A stretch of 6,381 nucleotides of DNA. Origin: Pseudomonadota bacterium (GTDB lineage Bacteria; Pseudomonadota; Alphaproteobacteria; Rickettsiales; SXRF01). The stretch lies in contig JAGWLJ010000092.1 in NCBI GenBank assembly GCA_028873275.1, forward strand, positions 1 through 6,381, in the 5' to 3' direction. The notes beneath the pieces were generated by a model. The model did no database searches and was not told the origin of the DNA. It was given only the letters and a program-made list of their open reading frames with translations. Below are positions 5,193 through 6,381 of this stretch, one piece after another; position 1 is the first letter of the stretch; each line of letters opens with the position of its first letter. A program made the position numbers and the translations under genes.

Positions 5193-5239
5193 GCCGCGAT
5201 TTTTATTCCGGATACGATATTATCAATATTTTTCGCGGC
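5193..5239. repeat. Inverted repeat in the leader of the outer-membrane gene
   Basis: GCCGCGA (5193-5199) and TCGCGGC (5233-5239) are exact reverse complements across 33 AT-rich bases that themselves hold ATATT/AATAT. Their GCCGC and GCGGC cores also match the arms of the terminator just upstream, so alternative pairings between the two hairpins are possible. Confidence 0.4.
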
Positions 5240-5308
5240 TATTCATCATATATTTTTTATGGAATGCTCCGTAGGCTTTTCTCATCATTCAAACGAAAGG
5301 ATAATCCT

Positions 5309-5944
5309 ATGAAGCACTCGAAAAAAATTTCTGCTTTATGCGTAGCATCCTTGACCGCGCTGCTGGCGATGAGCGCGCACGCCGCCACCTACAGCGATTC
5401 CAAATGGGGCAACTGGTACGCCGGTATCAGCGGCGACCTGACCTGGATGAACCATACCAACACCGGCGGCGGCGGCAATGTCGATCTCGGCTACCGCTTC
5501 TGGACAGGCACCACCGGCGACCTGCGCCTGGAAGGCGAACTCGGTTATCACGGCGCATCCAATAGCGGAGACTTCACGGGAAATACGCATTATTTCTCCT
5601 ATCTGGCCAATGCCTATTATGATCTCAATAATTTCCGCCCGTGGGAAGGCGGACCGTGGTCGGGAAGCGGTTGGCACCTTGTACCGTATGTCGGCGCGGG
5701 CTTAGGCGATGCCACGGTGCATTCCGGTCATAATGCATCTCTCAGCAACCAATCGTTTAATTTCCGCGGCAACGTCAATTCTTTCGCCTATGATTTCATG
5801 GCGGGCCTGACGCTGGTATCCGACGCGATGCCCAATACCGACTGGTCACTGGGCTACCGCTATTTCGGCACCACCAAAGCCACCGACGATTCGGGAAAGA
5901 TTCATTCCAATAACCTGGAACTGGGACTCAGGTTCCATTTCTGA
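5309..5944 (+). CDS. Outer-membrane beta-barrel protein (OmpA/opacity-type), 211 aa
   Basis: The start is the ATG at 5309 with AAAGGA (5296-5301) seven bases upstream; an in-frame ATG at 5264 would put a charged stretch ahead of the signal peptide. Residues 1-25 form a Sec signal peptide (MKHSKK, then a hydrophobic core, SAHA before Ala26). The mature 186 residues alternate polar and hydrophobic/aromatic residues as membrane beta-strands do, for example NWYAGISGDLTWMN, GDLRLEGELGYHG, FSYLANAYYDL, LVPYVGAGLGDA, FAYDFMAGLTLV and DWSLGYRYFG. The protein ends in the strand LELGLRFHF with a terminal Phe, the signal read by the BAM complex. Size and pattern fit an 8-stranded barrel of the OMP_b-brl/opacity group. 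There is no OmpA C-terminal domain. Trp/Gly-rich loops (PWEGGPWSGSGWH) are notable. It may act in surface stability or adhesion; this cannot be decided. It converges on the EVE gene, with three bases between the stops. Confidence 0.88.
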   Translation: MKHSKKISALCVASLTALLAMSAHAATYSDSKWGNWYAGISGDLTWMNHTNTGGGGNVDLGYRFWTGTTGDLRLEGELGYHGASNSGDFTGNTHYFSYLANAYYDLNNFRPWEGGPWSGSGWHLVPYVGAGLGDATVHSGHNASLSNQSFNFRGNVNSFAYDFMAGLTLVSDAMPNTDWSLGYRYFGTTKATDDSGKIHSNNLELGLRFHF

Positions 5945-5947
5945 TAA

Positions 5948-6381
5948 TCAGCGGGCGCTCACCCCGCCCATGCGGCAGATGAGATTCCATTCGGCTTCCG
6001 TCACCGGCTGCACGGAGAGGCGCGCCGAAGTGACCAGCGACATTTTGCCGAGGCGCGGCTCCGCCTTGATCGCCGCCAGCGATACGGGCCTCGGCAACGG
6101 CGCTGCCGCCGCCACGTCCACCACCACCCACGGCTCGCCCTTTGCCGCCGTGGGATCGGGATAATGCTCGCGCACCACTTCGACGATGCCGACAATATCC
6201 TTGCCCTCATTCGAGTGGTAGAAAAACGCGCGGTCACCCAGCTTCATGGCCATCAAATTCCGCTTGGCGAGATGATTGCGCACGCCGTCCCAGCGCGTTC
6301 CCTTTTTCCCGGCTTTTACCTGGCTTTCCCAGGACCAGACGGAAGGCTCAGATTTGAGAAGCCAATAGTGCTTATCTGCCA
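5948..6381 (-). CDS. EVE-domain protein (PUA-like fold), 5' end cut by the window edge
   Basis: The frame runs from the minus-strand edge to the TGA at 5948-5950 and gives about 143 visible residues. It opens with ADKHYWLLKSEPSVWSWE and continues with GTRWDGVRNHLAKRNL, MKLGDRAFFYHSNEGK, DIVGIVEVVREHYPDP, and a closing segment with PRLGKMSLVTSARLSVQPV. These are the hallmark blocks of the bacterial EVE domain (DUF55, related to human THYN1). The two edge bases read TG on the coding strand, just before GCA, and family members begin about here, so the gene probably lacks only the first base of its start codon, and the full length is about 144 aa, the usual size. Taking the later GTG at 6283 as start would remove the conserved YWLLKSEP block and is wrong. 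EVE domains bind modified nucleic-acid bases. For stand-alone bacterial forms the ligand and job are poorly known. The neighbours visible here do not clarify it. Confidence 0.93.
   Translation of the reverse strand, partial: ADKHYWLLKSEPSVWSWESQVKAGKKGTRWDGVRNHLAKRNLMAMKLGDRAFFYHSNEGKDIVGIVEVVREHYPDPTAAKGEPWVVVDVAAAAPLPRPVSLAAIKAEPRLGKMSLVTSARLSVQPVTEAEWNLICRMGGVSAR

Larger units (their letters stand above)
4906..5308. other. Gene-free intergenic region, AT-rich
   Basis: This 403-bp gap separates the divergently transcribed KdpE-like and outer-membrane genes. It holds the likely KdpE promoter (4946-4974), a strongly AT-rich block (5011-5048) and a small hairpin, GGCG-GGT-CGCC, flanked by TTA and ATAA (5070-5087). 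It also holds a strong + strand terminator (5157-5189), a second inverted repeat, GCCGCGA/TCGCGGC (5193-5199 with 5233-5239), and the ribosome binding site AAAGGA (5296-5301). A frame opening at a TTG at 5118 is hydrophobic but spans the terminator and has no ribosome binding site, so I do not call it. I see no convincing + strand promoter. Confidence 0.7.

Noticed and set aside
5118..5312. Hydrophobic 64-aa + strand frame
   Set aside because: It starts with TTG without a Shine-Dalgarno, runs through a strong terminator and overlaps the start of the barrel gene. Its hydrophobic look comes from T-rich DNA.
5948..6283. Taking GTG at 6283 as the start of the EVE gene
   Set aside because: The frame continues upstream to the window edge with the conserved YWLLKSEP and GTRWDGVRN blocks, so the true start lies at the edge.

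Overview
The window reads as chromosomal DNA from a GC-rich proteobacterium, most likely an alphaproteobacterium. This is an inference from several things together: a bactofilin, a tRNA-Val(GAC) with its CCA end encoded, strong GC bias at third codon positions, Gram-negative secreted and outer-membrane proteins, and a proteobacterial-type EVE-domain protein. No species can be named from the sequence.

Layout, left to right. (1) 1-329, + strand: the 3' end of a bactofilin gene. (2) 332-658, - strand: an unrecognised, AT-richer small gene, convergent with the bactofilin. (3) 750-846: a run of palindromes abutting and slightly overlapping the 3' end of tRNA-Val(GAC), which lies on the - strand at 844-920. 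(4) 1077-1472, + strand: a small exported protein with a vague OmpA-C-like tail. (5) 1661-4097, + strand: a two-gene signalling operon. It holds a KdpD-type histidine kinase that lacks the family's N-terminal KdpD domain, and a stand-alone receiver protein whose GTG start lies inside the kinase gene. (6) 4156-4905, - strand: a complete KdpE/OmpR-type response regulator, convergent with that operon. The junction holds a perfect 10-bp inverted repeat. (7) 4906-5308: a gene-free, AT-rich stretch holding the regulator's likely promoter and a textbook + strand intrinsic terminator with no gene upstream of it. (8) 5309-5944, + strand: an 8-stranded-type outer-membrane beta-barrel. (9) 5948-6381, - strand: an EVE-domain protein that appears to lose only the first base of its start codon at the window edge.

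The most coherent unit is the signalling block 1661-4905: one membrane kinase with two candidate partners, a receiver without output domain and a DNA-binding regulator on the opposite strand. No kdpFABC potassium-pump genes are visible, and the kinase has lost the N-terminal module of classical KdpD, so its stimulus may differ from that of KdpD. The neighbouring barrel protein is a possible target but nothing in the sequence proves it.

No transposase, CRISPR array, phage module or complete defence island is visible. The most curious non-coding items are the orphan terminator at 5157-5189 (small RNA or leader) and the palindrome cluster fused to the tRNA 3' end.
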